NCBI RefSeq assembly: GCF_037038585.1
Contig: NC_092523.1
Span: 32,093,501 to 32,157,500, forward strand
From: Patagioenas fasciata
Lineage: Eukaryota > Chordata > Aves > Columbiformes > Columbidae
DNA: 64,000 nucleotides
Direction: 5' to 3'
Shown here: positions 1 through 13,700 of the stretch, piece after piece
How positions within the stretch are numbered: the stretch's first letter is position 1
How the letters are laid out: each line of letters opens with the position of its first letter
The notes under the pieces: generated by a model
Seen by the model: the letters and a program-made list of their open reading frames with translations, nothing else
What the model was told of the DNA's origin: nothing
Databases searched by the model: none
Program-made: the position numbers and the translations under genes

Positions 1-640
1 ACTGCACTCTTGTTCCTAAGCAAACACCTCACCAGGGAAGTTCTGACGAACAACTTACCCAGGTGTAAGTAGTTACAGATGTGTACTGGAGTTTTTGAAG
101 TGAAAAAAAGATTAGCCTAAAGGTGTTATTGAAAGGTCATTAAAACATTAAAACGTGGCTCACCAATTTCAGGGGAACAATGTGAACAGGGAGATAACTC
201 ATGTCTACAGTTTAGGGGACTGATGAGTCATTCAGAATACAGGTTTACTTTGGGGCACTACATTGACCAAATGTGGTTTCTTTTCCAATCTAATGAAAAA
301 ACTAGACCATTTAAAAAAAGGTAATTGTATTGGTGAACAATGTCTTCTAATGAAGCAGCTAGAACTGAAAAGCTTCAAGAGCCACATTCTACAAAATTTT
401 CCAAACTGAATGCTTAGTCATGTAACTGCAGAAGAAATACTTGAGTTCCAGTCATGCTAAGCATCTGAGAATATTTTTGTCTTGACACCTAAATATTGTC
501 CTTTTTAGTACAGAGATGTAGCTCAGGTTTGGAGATAAAACTTTCACTTGGGAAATGTACATATAATACACGGATAAATAAAGCAGTAGACATTAAAAAA
601 AAATAGTAGAAAAAATGACAGTTTTTAACAGATGGGAATA
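1..640. other. Upstream intergenic DNA, no gene seen
   Basis: AT-rich unique-looking sequence. I see no convincing open frame, RNA gene or recognisable repeat before the CR1 end at 641. Confidence 0.5.
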
Positions 641-1380
641 ATCATAGAATCATAGTATTATTTATGTTGGAAAAGACCCATAAGATCATCAAGTCCAACC
701 ATCAACCTAGCACTGCCAAGTTCACCACTAAAGGTCCCTAAGAACCTAATTTATATGTCCTATAAACACCACCAGAGATGGTGACTCCACCACTTCCCTG
801 GGCAGCCTGTTCCAATGCCTGACAACCCTTTTCATGGAGAATTTTTTCCTAATATCCAGTCTGAACCTCCCATGGCACAACTTGAGGCCATTTCCTCTCA
901 TCCTATAACTTGCTACTTGGGAGAAGAGAGGGACGTCCAGCTTGCTACGACCTCCTTTCAGGTAGTTGTAGACAGCGGTAAGGTCTCCCCTCAGCCTCCT
1001 TTTGTCCAGGCTAAACAGCCTCAGCTCTCTCAACTGCTCCTCATCAGACTTGTGCTCCAGACCCCTCACCAGCTTTGTCACCCTCCTCTGTACTCTCTCC
1101 AGCACCTCAATGCCTTTCTTATGATGAGGGGCCCAAAACTGAACACAGGATTCAAGGTGGGCCCTCACCAGTGCTGAGTACAGGGGGGCAATCACTGACC
1201 TTGTCCTGCTGGCTATACCATTATTGATACAAGCCAGGATGCTGTTGCCCTTTTGGGCCACCTGGCCACACTGCTGGCTCATGTTCAGCTAGCTGTCAAA
1301 CAACACCCCCAGGTCCTTTTCCACTGGGCAGCTTTCCAGCCACTCTTCACCAAGCCTGTAGCATTGCACGGGGTAATGAA
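641..1380 (-). mobile_element. CR1 LINE, 5'-truncated 3' portion
   Basis: The minus strand carries the end of a CR1 non-LTR retrotransposon. A near-complete frame at 746-1282 encodes the C-terminal part of the CR1 reverse-transcriptase protein, with the hallmark runs [19 protein letters not shown] and [14 protein letters not shown]. Sequence up to about 1380 still matches CR1 coding sequence beyond the frame. The element ends at 641-656 with the CR1 terminal octamer repeat (ATTCTATGATTCTATG-like on the minus strand). The copy is severely 5'-truncated and cannot move by itself. The frame is open for 178 codons, which suggests modest divergence. The 5' limit is approximate. Confidence 0.9.
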
Positions 1381-1844
1381 GTCAAGGGAATTACTTGAGG
1401 GATTAATTGGCTTATGGTACTCTAAAGCATTGAAAGAAATGCAGTAACTCTGTCATTCACCCCAGATACCTGCCTTTCCAAACATAGCTCTGAGGTAATT
1501 CAACCTTGGACATGCTTACAGTTGTATGATCTGTCAGACTGTCAGTCAACAAACATAGTGACAGTTCTCCCTTGGTACAATATCGTAACACCGAAATGTT
1601 CCTTCGAAATCGAAAATGCATGGGAGTGTCTTAAATCTATTAAAATGTGTAACAGTTTGTGTCTTTTCTGAAATCTTTTTCATAATTATATACAAAGCCA
1701 GCAAAGATTTAGGTTAAAAAAAAGCAAACCTGGCTGAAACTTGGAAAAAACGTGTTTATATAAAGAAGAAAAAGACAGGCTGCACCTGACCACTGCAAAA
1801 ATATGTTGTAAGGCATGCCGTAACTTGAAATGTCTGTCTGCGGC
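1381..1844. other. Intergenic spacer, nothing recognised
   Basis: AT-rich sequence between the CR1 fragment and the LTR. No gene or repeat could be supported. Confidence 0.4.
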
Positions 1845-2752
1845 TGTCATGGAGGCACCCCAAAAGTCAATTTAGGTGGACAACAAGTTCCAAAATGGAC
1901 TTTATTCTACCTGGAAAAGTATAGCGAATAAACCAACTAGAAACAGGGTTTATACAAGTTATGTAGCACTCCAGCAACATACACCACAGATTCGGATACC
2001 AGTTGAGGAGATTATTGGGGTATGACCACAGAACAATAACAAGGATCCCCAGCGTGCATGCGCATTCACTCACAAGAAACAAAACTAGAGGCCTCTTTCA
2101 CCCAAGAGTACCCAAAATAAATAATCACTTGCCTGGGGAGGGCTTCACTTCACAGACCTGCTGCTCCGAGAAGACCACTCCAAGGGGGTCTTTGGCAGAG
2201 GCCCTGCTTTATAGCTTGGTCAGATTTTGCTGTGGTTATTATGACGTGGTCCAGAAGCTTCTCAGCTACTCTGGGCACCTCTGTTGTAGAGGACTTTGAC
2301 AATGGACCGAGGGTTCCACCCCTACTGTCCCCCCAGCTGTGTAGAGGTGAAGTCACCCTGCCCCAGGGTAGTGGAGGATGGGACTGTCAGCACCTTGGCA
2401 CTACTCTAGGTGTGTGCCTAGGGAAACCCACAGTGTGGCACAAAAGGTGTTAAAGAGCCATCAGCTGTCCTACTGAAGGCTCAGGATCTCATCAGGGGAT
2501 GTGCAACTGCCACAGCAGCTTATGAAATTTCCAGGTAGTGTAGAACACAGGTTGAACCATGAGTGCTGTAACATGAAATAGCTTGACAAGGCCTGTTGCC
2601 CATCACCACTAGGCAGGGACAAAAGAACATGCTCATCTTTAACAAATGTTTTTTAACTAGTGCTTGGTTATGCTAAGGAGGCTGCCTGCAACCAAGAATA
2701 TTTATGAGGAGAGGCTGCTGACATGGCAGGTGTCTGTGGTTTCCTGATGACA
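1845..2752 (-). mobile_element. Probable solo LTR of an endogenous retrovirus (minus strand)
   Basis: Read on the minus strand, this block has the layout of a retroviral LTR. The ends form an inverted repeat (TGTCAT at 1845, ATGACA ending at 2752). A TATA-like CTATAAA lies at 2208-2214, and an AATAAA polyadenylation signal follows about 300 bases downstream at 1901-1906, close to the 3' end. The flanks CGGC (before 1845) and GGGC (after 2752) could be a one-mismatch 4-base target duplication. No gag, pol or env frame is adjacent, so it would be a solo LTR. The TATA-to-poly(A) part is the best supported; the U3 boundary near 2752 rests on the inverted repeat alone. Family not assigned. Confidence 0.6.
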
Positions 2753-3600
2753 GGGCTTCATAACACAAGGGTATAAGATAGCAGGAGATACTGTAGTCTG
2801 AGGTCACTTTGAAATGAAAGGAACAGCAAATACATTTGAAATGGGGGCCAAGAGAATCACTCTTTTCGGAGAACCTGTGGTAGAGAGTGAGGTACTGGAG
2901 GGAGATGTCAGATAGACCTGGGGAAGGTTGAAGTTTCCAGCCTACTGGTATTTAGAGCATTAAGTATTTAAATTGGGTCCAAATACAACAATGTAGTAAG
3001 CAAACAAACAGAAGGAATGTTATCTACGTCAGTCTAAGATGGGTAAAGGGCAGTATTACTCTCTAAGCTCTTCAGCTCTATTTCACAATTAATTTGTAAA
3101 AACTGTTCCTTGTGGAACTAAGTGCTGCCTATGGACACTTTACAGCACAGTTCAAAAAGAAATATGGAATAGTCTGCCAGACTATTTGTCAGTATTCACT
3201 AAGTTTTAAAATCAAAGACTTGATACACCAAAGATCAGCATCACAGGTAACACTGTTTAATTTCAGTTTATCTGAAACAATCCTCATGCTTTTAGTTTCA
3301 GCTGTATATTGGGAAGGCACCAAGAGTTTTCAAGACTTTGGAAGCAGGTTTGGACACTACTAGGTTGTACAGGACTGATGGAGTCGCAGCAGTCTTTATT
3401 CAAATATGGGTAACTAGGATCACTGGATTCTTCCAATCAAGCCTTGGCAGTAAAACAGTAAACAATCATGATGCTGCAGCCGCTTCCAGCCTTCAGGATT
3501 ACAAGGCAAAGGAGGCACAGTTGGAAACTCTTCCTTTGACAAAGCTAGCACTTCCAAGTTTCTGCGAAGACTTATTGCTGGGTCGTGGGACACGCTCCCC
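2753..3600. other. Unassigned DNA upstream of the MICU3 CpG island
   Basis: No gene recognised. On the minus strand, 3340-3600 contains AATAAAGACTGCTGCGACTC (near 3380-3400), reminiscent of the R/U5 end of an avian LTR, but no paired ends or TATA element could be found. I leave it as a possible old repeat fragment. Confidence 0.3.
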
Positions 3601-4700
3601 TGGGAGCAAGGCTACAGAAGCACAGCGTTAAGGCCCTGGAGGGTGTTACCGAGCACACACAGCCTGCACTCTGCATGCCGAACTGCAGCAAGGCCCACGC
3701 ACGAGTGAAGCCTCAAGTCCCGGCAGCTTCCACGCGTCATCCTTCCCAGGCACTTCGGCTTTAACTGCCCGGGTTCGGGCCCGTGCCTGTTCTCCACGTT
3801 CTGTCTAACCACTTCGTAACTCCGCTAGCTCGGTTGCAGCCCGCCGCGGGCACAAAACGTCCCGCTGCCTGCCCCGGGAGTCACGCCCGGCCCACGGCCG
3901 CCCCTCGGGCACCATCTGCCGCAACCAGCGCGGGACACGGTGCCTCCAGCCCAGCCGCTGGCTCCAAGAGGAGGCCGGGTGCTGACGGCCGGCCCCCTCC
4001 ACCGCCGTTCCCGGCGGCGCAGTGGGACCGGTGGCGTGGGGCGGGGACTGCAGGGGCCTCTCGCTTCTCCACCCCTTCCCCGCTTCTCGCGAGGCTTCTG
4101 CCGGCACCCCGGGGGGCTCCGTCCGCCGGTCGCCGGGGCGGAGCGGCGGGTATGGCTGCCCTGCGCAGCCTGCTGCGGTGGCGCCGCCGCTTGGGCCCCT
4201 CGCCCGGTCCGCAGCTGGTGCGGCGGCTGTGGGCCGGCGGCGGGGCCGGAGCGGCGGCGGTGAGGCGGTGGCGGCGGGAGCTGGGCTGCGCGGCTGGGGG
4301 GGCTCTCGCCGGGTACATGGGGTACCGGCTGTCCGAGCGGCGGCGGGAGCCCCCCCGGGAGCCGGCAGCCGCCGAGCCGGGCGGGTCCCGGGCGCTGCTC
4401 CCCATCCCCGTGGCGGCCGCTGCCAGGGAGACGGTAGGTGTGTGCGCGCCGCCCCCGTCCCGCATCACGGCCCGGCGGCCTCTCACCTCCGCACCACGGC
4501 CTCGCTCGGTGGGGCGGCTCGGGGTACCGGGGACCCCGTCGGGCGCTGTCAGCTGCCCGGGGAGCCGGTGGGGATGGAGGAACGTCGCTTCCCGCCCTTT
4601 CGCTGTGGAGACGTCTCTGCGAGGCGGCGTCTGGTGGCGGTGGAGCCGCTCCCCGGGCTGTCGCGCAGAGGTGACCCTGCGTGGAGCCGGCCCTGGGCTG
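3600..4700 (+). promoter_or_regulatory. MICU3: CpG-island promoter of MICU3
   Basis: This is the only strongly GC-rich, CpG-dense block in the window, and it abruptly replaces AT-rich flanks. It contains a near-ideal Sp1/GC box (GGGGCGGGGAC, about 4037-4047) roughly 105 bases before the MICU3 start codon, and further GGGCGG-like runs at about 4134-4150. No TATA box is evident, which suits a dispersed CpG-island start site. The transcription start cannot be fixed by eye. Long open frames on both strands here come from the base composition and are not genes. Only the frame from 4152 is supported as coding. Confidence 0.8.
4152..4433 (+). CDS. MICU3: MICU3 exon 1 (coding part): targeting leader and membrane segment
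   Basis: This exon encodes residues 1-94. The start at 4152 has G at -3 and G at +4 (good Kozak context), and [13 protein letters not shown] matches the MAALRRLL opening known for MICU3. Residues 1-43 are Arg-rich without acidic residues, as expected for a mitochondrial presequence; the first Glu follows at about residue 43. Residues 45-60 ([17 protein letters not shown] region) form a Gly/Ala membrane-like segment, followed by a Pro/Glu/Arg linker. The end, [13 protein letters not shown], is strongly conserved. The exon ends in phase 0 at ACG|GTAGGT. Confidence 0.93.
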
Positions 4701-7700
4701 GGAGGCGAGGCAACCTGCTCGGGCAAGTCCTCTGGGAGACGGAGGCAGAGGCAGGAGCTTGTCACTCGGCCTCCTTCGGGGGACAGGAGCTGTCACTGAA
4801 GCGCCGTGGTAGGCAGTGGACGCTGGCACACGTTCGCTGCACCTCAGAGTGTGAACCGTGAGCTTCGTACTCTGCTTTTCATCTCTGGAGCTGTCCTAAT
4901 CAAATCTTTCTGTAATGGAAAATATTATTTTGAAGGTGGAACAGCTGCTGATAGTGCCAAACCTGTGTTCGTCTTCTTTAGGACAGTTATGTGTAGTATA
5001 AAATTTTCTGTGGGGTGAAAGGTTTATGCAGAGCTTCCTAACAAGTGGTAGGATAGCCCTTGGTGCAAGCAAGTGATGCCTCAGTTGGACTAATTAAACG
5101 AAAACATGGCTTGATTAACCACTTACCCATGGGTAACGAGAAACAGTTGGCGTGAACCTGGAAAATGAAGTTTCCTGCACAGTACCAAACATAGTGTATG
5201 GTAATGATAGGGGTTTTTCCATTAAAAAAATTAGATATTTAGGAAAGTGTCAAGAGCTGTGATTAGGTGGTTTGTCAGTATGGCATCCGGTGTAGCTGGA
5301 AATCAGTGGTGCAAACAGGCTGCTTTCTATAGACTAAGTGTATCTTATGTTTGGGAAGAGGATCTGCGTTTTTGCAATGAAGGCCTTGGGCTTAAGTGAA
5401 TTTTGTCAGTCCTTTTACTCTGAGTTGCTAGCCCAAAGGCAGATTCTGTTGGCAGCATCGTTTCTGGAGGGAGGTTGAGCCAGGTAATTTTGATTGTTCG
5501 TGTACTTTTTGTCTTTGAGTGTGTTGCTGTGGCTATAAGACCAAAAACAGAGTCTTTCAGCCCTTGGTGCTGTTTTGATTTGACAGAACTTTAAATTGTT
5601 TTATTTATCCAGTCTTAATTCTCGGTTGTCTTTCAAGGCAAATAAGGCTACTGCACCTTTGGCAAATCAGTACATTTAGTGTGATGTTAATTGGAATTTT
5701 CACACATATCGCTGTAAAAGTGTTGAGGTTGCAAAGTTAGAATTAAGATTATATTTGAATCAATGTAAAATAATAAAATCAATAAAATGAACCTTCTGTG
5801 TATACACAGAATATTTTTTGAAGACAAGCAAGGGAAAAAAAGGAAAGAAAGAAATAATGTTCTTGTCTTAATGGCCCTGTGTGGAAAAGGGCTCTAATTA
5901 ATTAGGCTTTCCATATGCATAGCAAAAAATTAAAGATTAATTTGAAATATGTCCACTCAGATTTTGTCATCAGGCTAAATGCACAGACTGACATCTCAGA
6001 ATACTAGCTTCATGTTGCAATCTTTTATTTTTGCATGAGTCATTTCATTGATTTCAAATTGCAGATCTGAGCATTCAACATTCCTGGAAAAATACCCTTT
6101 CAATTGAACCCTCCCAAAAATGAGGATTACATAGCTGTGAAATTTTGGATCTGAGGTAGTGGATTCCTGTGCTTTTTTATTATTGACTGTTATGCTGCAG
6201 AAGGGCTTGTATGGCAATGGGGAAACACCATTGTTTGATACTGGATACTTGAATCAGCAGTGTTATGACCATGAGCTTCAGCTGCATCTGTATTCCATTT
6301 ATGATTGCCCACTAGACCTGTGATCAGCATCAACTCTTTCGTTACAGGTTTCTAAAACACCTCCAGAAGTATGCTCCAGAGGAAAAAAAGAATGCAAATA
6401 CTGTGTTCAGATTGCATTGAATAGTATTCTTGGTATTCTGCAATGGTATTGTATTGTCCTTTATTAGAAGGCTGAATTAATGTTGCCCATGTGACAATAA
6501 CTTTTTTAATTCTTAATTTTAAGTGCCGAGCTTAACAACCATAAGAGCGTTTTAACAGTTTAAAAACTGTAATAATGTTTAAAGTAGAAAATTCTGTCAT
6601 GAAAAGTCATAAGTCGGTATTACTAGGGTCAAGGCTGAAGCTCTTGGATTTACTGCACAGTGTGTTTGGAGTAATGGCTGGAGAATGATAACCTGCAATT
6701 TCTGTATAGATGAGTTTGATGGAAATGCGATGCACATTTTGCTACAAGGTTTTTATGGTTATATCATGTACTCACCAATGAAGAATGATGAGGCTCAAGT
6801 ATCTTGGGATCCTCTCCAGCTGCTTTGGAAGGTCAAGAAGGAGTCAAAGACATTTCTCCTTTATTCCTGATGCACAAAGTCTGACACAATTTTCTGTGGC
6901 TTTCTAGGTCCCTCCTCCTCCCACCTCTTTCCTATTTCCCAAGCTCCCCATTTCATTTCCAGTCACAGTCTGCTTTTCATTCCACCAAGGCAAATCATCC
7001 AACAACCTCTTTTTTTTTTTTCCCCCTCTGCCATCCAACCCCAACTTTTCTACTTCATCCTAATATTTCCATTTGCATCCTTCTGCCCAGACTTCCCTCC
7101 AGCAGGATGCTTTTCCCAGGTGGTTTTTAGTTGGATCACTGGAAGCAAGCAGCAGGTGGTGTCTCTGTTCGCAATGCCTTGCTATAGAGATCTACTTCAG
7201 TTGGTAGAAGCAATTACACCGAATGTCTCTTGTGACACCCCTGGGGCTCTGACCTGGAATGACTATATAGCAGATTTATATTTGGTGGGACTTAGCTAAC
7301 AAAATTAGTATTTTTGGATGAGGGTTTGCATAGGCTCATAACTTATTTACTACTTAACAGAAGAACCACTAGAAAAGCCCAGTCCTGACATTGAAGTGAC
7401 TACCCATTGCAAAATCTGAGATGCTTTCCTTTAAAATGTGGAATTGCTGAAGATTCTTAAAAAAAAAATAAATTATGTAATGTTGGCAAAACAAACTCTT
7501 TCTCCTCCCATTGTTTTTGGTTGCATTCAAAAAAATCTGTTCTGAAACAGTAATTGGCAATGGATAATTTAATTTTTAATGGTTAACATATAGTAAGTTT
7601 ATAACGGAAAACAGTATCACGGTGTGAAGTACGGATAGTCAAAGAGTTCAAGAGTATCCAAGACATCTGTGGCTGTCTCATCCATAGTGTTGGGTTTAAT

Positions 7701-10700
7701 CCTGGCCAGCAGTTACCACACAGCCCCACACAGCTGCTTTTGCTCATCCGCCCTGGTGGGATGGAGGAAAGAATTGGAATGGTAAAAGTGATAAAAGTTG
7801 TGGGTTGAGATAGAGGCAGTTTAATAGGTAAAGCAAAAGCCACATGAGCAAGCAAAGCAAAACGAGGGATTCATTCACTACTTCCCATGGGCAGGTAGGT
7901 CTTCAGACATCTCCAGGACAGCTGGGCTCCATCATGCATAACGGTTACTTGAGAAGACAAATACCATAAGTCTGAATGCCCCATCTCCCCCCACACCCCA
8001 TCCCTTCTTCCTCAAATCTTTTATTGATGAGCACTGTATCATATGGTATGGAATATCCCTTTGATCAGTTGGGGTCAGCTGTCCCAGGTGTGTCCCCTCG
8101 CAACTTCTTGTGCACCTCCAGCCTACTCGCTGGTGGGACAATGTGAGGAGCTGAACAAGCCTTGACACCGTGCAAGCTCAGCCATGTCTGAAACATCCCT
8201 GTGTTATCAACATCTCTTTGGTCACAAATCCAAAACTTAGCACCATACCAGCTACTGTGAAGAAAAATAACCATCCCAGCCAAAACCAGTACACATACTT
8301 AGTTTTGAATTCCTGCATCTTTCTTGACATGAATTTTTGTAGAAGTGTTATAAATGGAATGGCTGCCTTACTTCCTTTAGGCAGCTCCAGCAGACAGCAG
8401 AATAGGTTTCTGAGTCCCCCAAATACTAAAAAGGTGTGGGGTGGGGGTTAACCTAGTTTACGTCTTGATTTCCGAAGAACGTCTTCTTGCAGGTTACCTG
8501 CTTCCAGATAATGTTTATATGGCCTGTAAAAGTATCTTGACAGTTGTGCTGGGCCCAGTTATTATCCCTACAGATTACTTCAGATTCTATCACTGATTTC
8601 AAATAATGTTTGGCAGTAGTGATGGAATATTTAAGGATATAAGTTTAGCATATATACCTTGATATTTAGTTGCTTTGTCCTACTGTTGACATCTGGTGTT
8701 TACTGATGCTGTAGTATTTATTGAACCAATACATTTTAAAAGGGCTTTTAGATTCCAGGACTAACTCTGGTGATTGGACAGATATTGGTGGGACACTTTC
8801 CCATTGGCCAATTCAGAAATGAGATGCGTCAGTTGAGGGTAACTGAAAAAAAAATATATGTTTGAGTCTCCTAGAGAAAAAGAGCATCAGAATGGTCTGC
8901 AGGTCTTTCTCCCTGTTCTATGAAACTCTTACAGTATGAAACCTGCTGAGCAACGCGTTTGTGAATTTATGTACAGGTGACTAAGAAGTCGCTGTCTGCT
9001 CAAAGTAAACTAAGCCATGGTTTGTGTCACCGGCATGGAGTCAGCAGTGCGGCAAACTTTTTGAACAGACACATGTCACGTGGTCAGTACAAAAAATACT
9101 TGCTTGACCAAGCATATGCTTGAAGGTGTTCTGGTAGATAATATTTGTTACAGAAGCAGCATCAAGCTAAGCTCCCCAGGGGAAGGATTCCCTTTTCCTA
9201 GATGCTTTCTTAGAATAATTCCAGTCCTGAGGACTGAGGGTTTATATGTGATTAGCTGGAGCAAAATCTTGGACAGTACAATAAAGTAACACTTTTAGTT
9301 CCATGGTTACTGCCACATAATGCTTCGGAACGAAAGTAAAATTCTACTGCTGTTTTTGTGTCTGGAGATGTTGGTGAAGACTGGGAGAGCTCTACTAACA
9401 GACAGCTCCTTTAAAGTCTAGGAGATGCTTATGCAGAGCAAGAAAATATGACAGAATTGTTAATTTGATACAGATTCTCTCTGCTGACAACTGAGTATGC
9501 TATTGACCCCAGAATAGCCCTGATCCAACATACTGCTATCAAGTATCTACCTTGTCAGAACAGCTGTGTGTCATGTCTTTTTCAGAGAAGTATAACGATT
9601 TTAGAAAAATATAATCTAGTGTCAGAATTCCTCAGAGGAATTAATAATGTCTTCCAGTTCCTTGCTTCCATGTTCCTTCCTTCCCAAATTCCAGTCTCAT
9701 TTGTAAAGCTTATTAAAAAGGTGTGAGAAATACCAGTGATGCCTCTTTGCACTCTGAAGAGATCTTTTCTATAATCATGTTGTCCGTGTGTAGACATAGT
9801 GAACTCCATGTCTCTATTTATTTTTACAAAATATTCCCTGAGAATCACTTCCTTAAGAAGTGATTTAGGAATTAAAAGAAAGTCAGGGAGAGACTGTCAC
9901 AGAGTATGTACTTTATCACATTTCTTGAAGACACACTCATTTCCAGGAGAAGGAAGCTGCATAGTTTGGATGTTTCCATAGCTTTTTTTCCTCGTACCTC
10001 AGTAGTTCTGTCAAACTCTCTCCTTGTGAAAATACTTAAAAGGTCAAGTTTATTTGTAGCAGCACATTTCTAAGTGGATTACATAATGTATTTCCATCTC
10101 TCTGCAATGAACAATAAGACATTAACTCCAAAAAGTAAGGCAAACTCCCCTAGGGAGGAGACTCTCCTGCTTGCTTAAAGAGGATGCTGTTCCAAAAGAT
10201 GTGTAAAGGATCATTTTTACAAGAACCACTTCTAGGCAACCTTTTTTCTGAAGCATTATGTGTTTAATGTCATAGATCAATTGCCAGATGTAGGAAGATG
10301 GTTTGCTCTTCAGCTGATGACATCTGAAGCTCCTCACTGTCATCATCCTGAGGATACTGTTTCCAGCCAGCTGTAGTGAGAGCCATGCTGAAGGAAAATG
10401 AAGGTTTACATCTCAGCATTAATTCTATGTTCCTTAAGATATTGGGGAAAAAAAAAGACGATATATTTTTTGGGACAGACAAATCCAGCTAATAGTATGT
10501 TATAGTCTTGCATGTAGTAAAGCATATGGACATGTATAGCAGGATATACACACCGACTGAAACTTCTTAAAGAACTAGAGGTTAAGTAACTTCCATGTGA
10601 AACTAATGTAAAAAGGACTGGAGAATGTTTTAGTGTAATACTTATTTTGGAGGGTTTCTGGAAGAGCTGTGCTTACAGATAAACATTGTTAGCCCAAGGA

Positions 10701-13700
10701 TTTCCTGTAACAGAATTGTATTTGAACAGGGCCCTTTTTACAGCATTTTAAACACATTCCAGCTTCCTATGCTTGTAAATATTTTAATATAATAATGTCC
10801 TTATCTCAGTGAAGTGAGATCAACTAACAGAATTGTTGGCTGTACTACATCTAAGTAGTCTGCTAGAAATATAACTTCAGTGAGCATCAAAACAGCTTTG
10901 TCTACTTTGGGATTTTCCCACACTGGGAACTTGACGTTTAACCTTTTGGCCACCCAGCATGAAAACAAAATTGTGCTACTTTTATCTACATGGGAGCGTA
11001 TTAAATAAGCCTGAAGTCAAATATAAACGAAGGAAGTAAGGAACATCATTGCTTTGAAAACCTTTTTATTTTAATAATTTGCACAGATTCGCATTGATGG
11101 AAGACAGATTACTTTGCAAGCGAAAATTCAAAGAAACTCACTCACTTGAAATAAATTGGTTAAAGATTAAACTGCTGTAACAGAACATATTTTTGACTGC
11201 AAGCAAAAGGTACTTTTAGTAGTAAATGTTGGCTTCTTTAGCTAAAATAGTCTCACCTTTATCTTAGTTGGAAGAAGCAAGAGAACACTGATTTGAACTG
11301 GAACACAGCACAGTTGTGGTTTCTTATTGATATTGTTGGAGCTTTTTCCCTCATATGCATGCACAGACAGCGTGTATATTTTTATCTATTTGTTTTGTGA
11401 AGTATTTTGCATTATTTGTAGATATTCTCAGAATATGGGAGTTCAAGTATTGTTCTGGGTTTTGATAATGGATTCTTGTAGATTACTTCTGCAGAGTTTT
11501 ATGAGCTTGTAGGCATCAGTTTTTCTAATTTTCAAGTGAAAAATCCTGTATCTAGCATTTAAGTTTGTCTCTATGGGAAAACGAAATCTTTTACCACAGA
11601 ATGTAACTTCTGGATTACTAATTTAGTGTAATACAAGACTAACACTTGGCAAATAACATTTCTTTTGTGTTTTTTTAATAGAAAGGGTAATGATGTCATA
11701 TTTTATCGTCTTCACCTTACTTCCACTGAACCTGAGCCATATCATTACAATTTGATATATTCAGATAGTTTGGGGTCATAACTACTGCAAAATTTTGATT
11801 ATTTTAATGTCTCCTCATGTCCTGTGTTAGGCCGTCTTATGGCAAGGTAAAGTGGGTTTCACTGGAAGGCCATAAAGGTCCATTCATGTTATACCAAATT
11901 CAGACAGCCTGTATCTCTGCAATAAGAGAGCCAGTAAGACAAACATGGGACCAGCAGTGGAGATCAGCCCACGCCTCAAAGAAGTTTGAGTAGTACGAGG
12001 AAGCCTTTGGTGAGAGCACCAGACTTTCAGAGCATTTTGACTTGTCTCCAGTGGCAGACACAATGCATGAAAGATGACCCTAAAATGGGAATCAGTTTTG
12101 AACACTAATTTTGCTTGATAGAAAGCCTAGATTTTCTTCACTCAAGTTTTTGCTGTGAGTAGAGGGAGAAGATACAGAGGGGTATCACTCTACAAGAGGT
12201 TCTGCAAGGAAAGCTTTCAGAGTTGATTAAGAAATGTTGAGTTTCCATAACAAAGACCTTTGTCTGAAAGACTACTACTCTGTGAGACACATGGTGGTGT
12301 TATTATAGCTTTACACAGCCCTCTGTAAATACAGTACTTCTAGAAAATAGTTTTTAAGGAGTTATATTAACTCCTTGAAATATGTACTTTAGGCTGTTGT
12401 AATATGTTTGTCGTGTAGATTTACAATGGAGGCACATATAATGGAAATGTGATACCCTGCATTCAGAGAAATACCCTGCCAAATTAGTATTTGGTCTTCA
12501 ATTTGATTTTTACTTACCTTGTTTTGATAAGCCTATGTTAAAATGGACTTCATGCGGGAAACGTTCCCCTCTGTTTCCTTTGCCTGGCGGAGGTTTGCAT
12601 ATAAGTGCAACAAGGTACCAGAGTTTGACAGGGGAAGGACAGAAGAATGATAACCATGAGTTATTTCATTACAACTATTCATGCTTAGATTTTTTTGAGA
12701 ATAGGGAAAAGATTATATATTGTTTGTGCATGCTGATGAGCTTCAGTTTTGCCTCTTTTTATTCCCAAGTTATGAAGTTGGGAGAATGGAAATTCTGGCT
12801 ACCAGCTAGATTTGTGATTTCAGCTGTGGGCCCTTTTTTTTTTCCCCTGAAAGTTCTAATAGCAAAGTAGGTCGGTATACATGTGCAGGTAAACCAGAGC
12901 TAACCTGCTATGCCTAAAATTATGGCAATACCACTATTGGGAGATTCGTAACATTCTACTTGAAGGAAATGGCTGTGTCCAGTTTTTAAAAGGCAAAAAA
13001 CCATAACATGATACCAGATCATAGTAATTAGTAGGCAGGATTGCCAAGAGGATTAGTAAACAGAAGCATAAAAAAAATCTCCCCTCTTTTGATTGTCAAA
13101 GAGATGTACTTTCAGGAAAGTTTTTGAAGATTGTTGATAATTACAGAGAGATTTAGTCAGGATAAGCTCTTGAAACTTCAAATAGAAATTGGAATCTTAC
13201 TGAATCCTGTTCACTCTTTCACCAACAGTACCTTGCCTGAGGTATTCAACGCCTACTTTCTGTGTCTTGTTCATTCGTCCATTGGATATCATACTATTGC
13301 TGCTAAAATAAGATTGCCTAATGTGGGCATAAATACGAAATAAATCAATTGAGAGCAACTGGTGTCACTAAGATTCTCATACTTGTCTCACTGTATTGTG
13401 ATGTGCTAAATTTGGGGAAAACAGGAGACGTTTCATATTTGTGTGTTGAGACGAATTTCCTTAATGCCTGAAAAGGTGTGAATTGAGGTCATACTTTGGA
13501 ATGGTTTGGCTTTGAATTAGAATATTAATTGGTACCTAATAATACAGCTTTCATGCAAGAGACTTACAGTTGCTGTATGTTACATAAATTGATAAGCAGT
13601 AATAGAAGAAGGAAAGCACTGAACAAGAAATTTGGACAAAAAATAATTTTATTGCTAAAGACGGTTTTATTTATCAGTTTGCTAAGGTGTGTGCCTGGAG

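Noticed and set aside
815..1177. 120-codon plus-strand frame
   Set aside because: It is the reverse strand of the CR1 reverse-transcriptase fragment.
2003..2453. Plus-strand and minus-strand frames of 68-98 codons
   Set aside because: They lie inside the probable LTR and match no protein.
3783..4861. Several very long overlapping open frames on both strands (up to 338 codons) in the GC-rich block
   Set aside because: High GC makes stop codons rare. Only the frame from 4152 continues into a conserved MICU3 splice junction, and the others have Pro/Arg/Gly/Ala-rich random composition.
12535..12870. 111-codon frame in intron 1
   Set aside because: No recognisable domain or splice sites. It is within the range of chance frames for a 12-kb intron.
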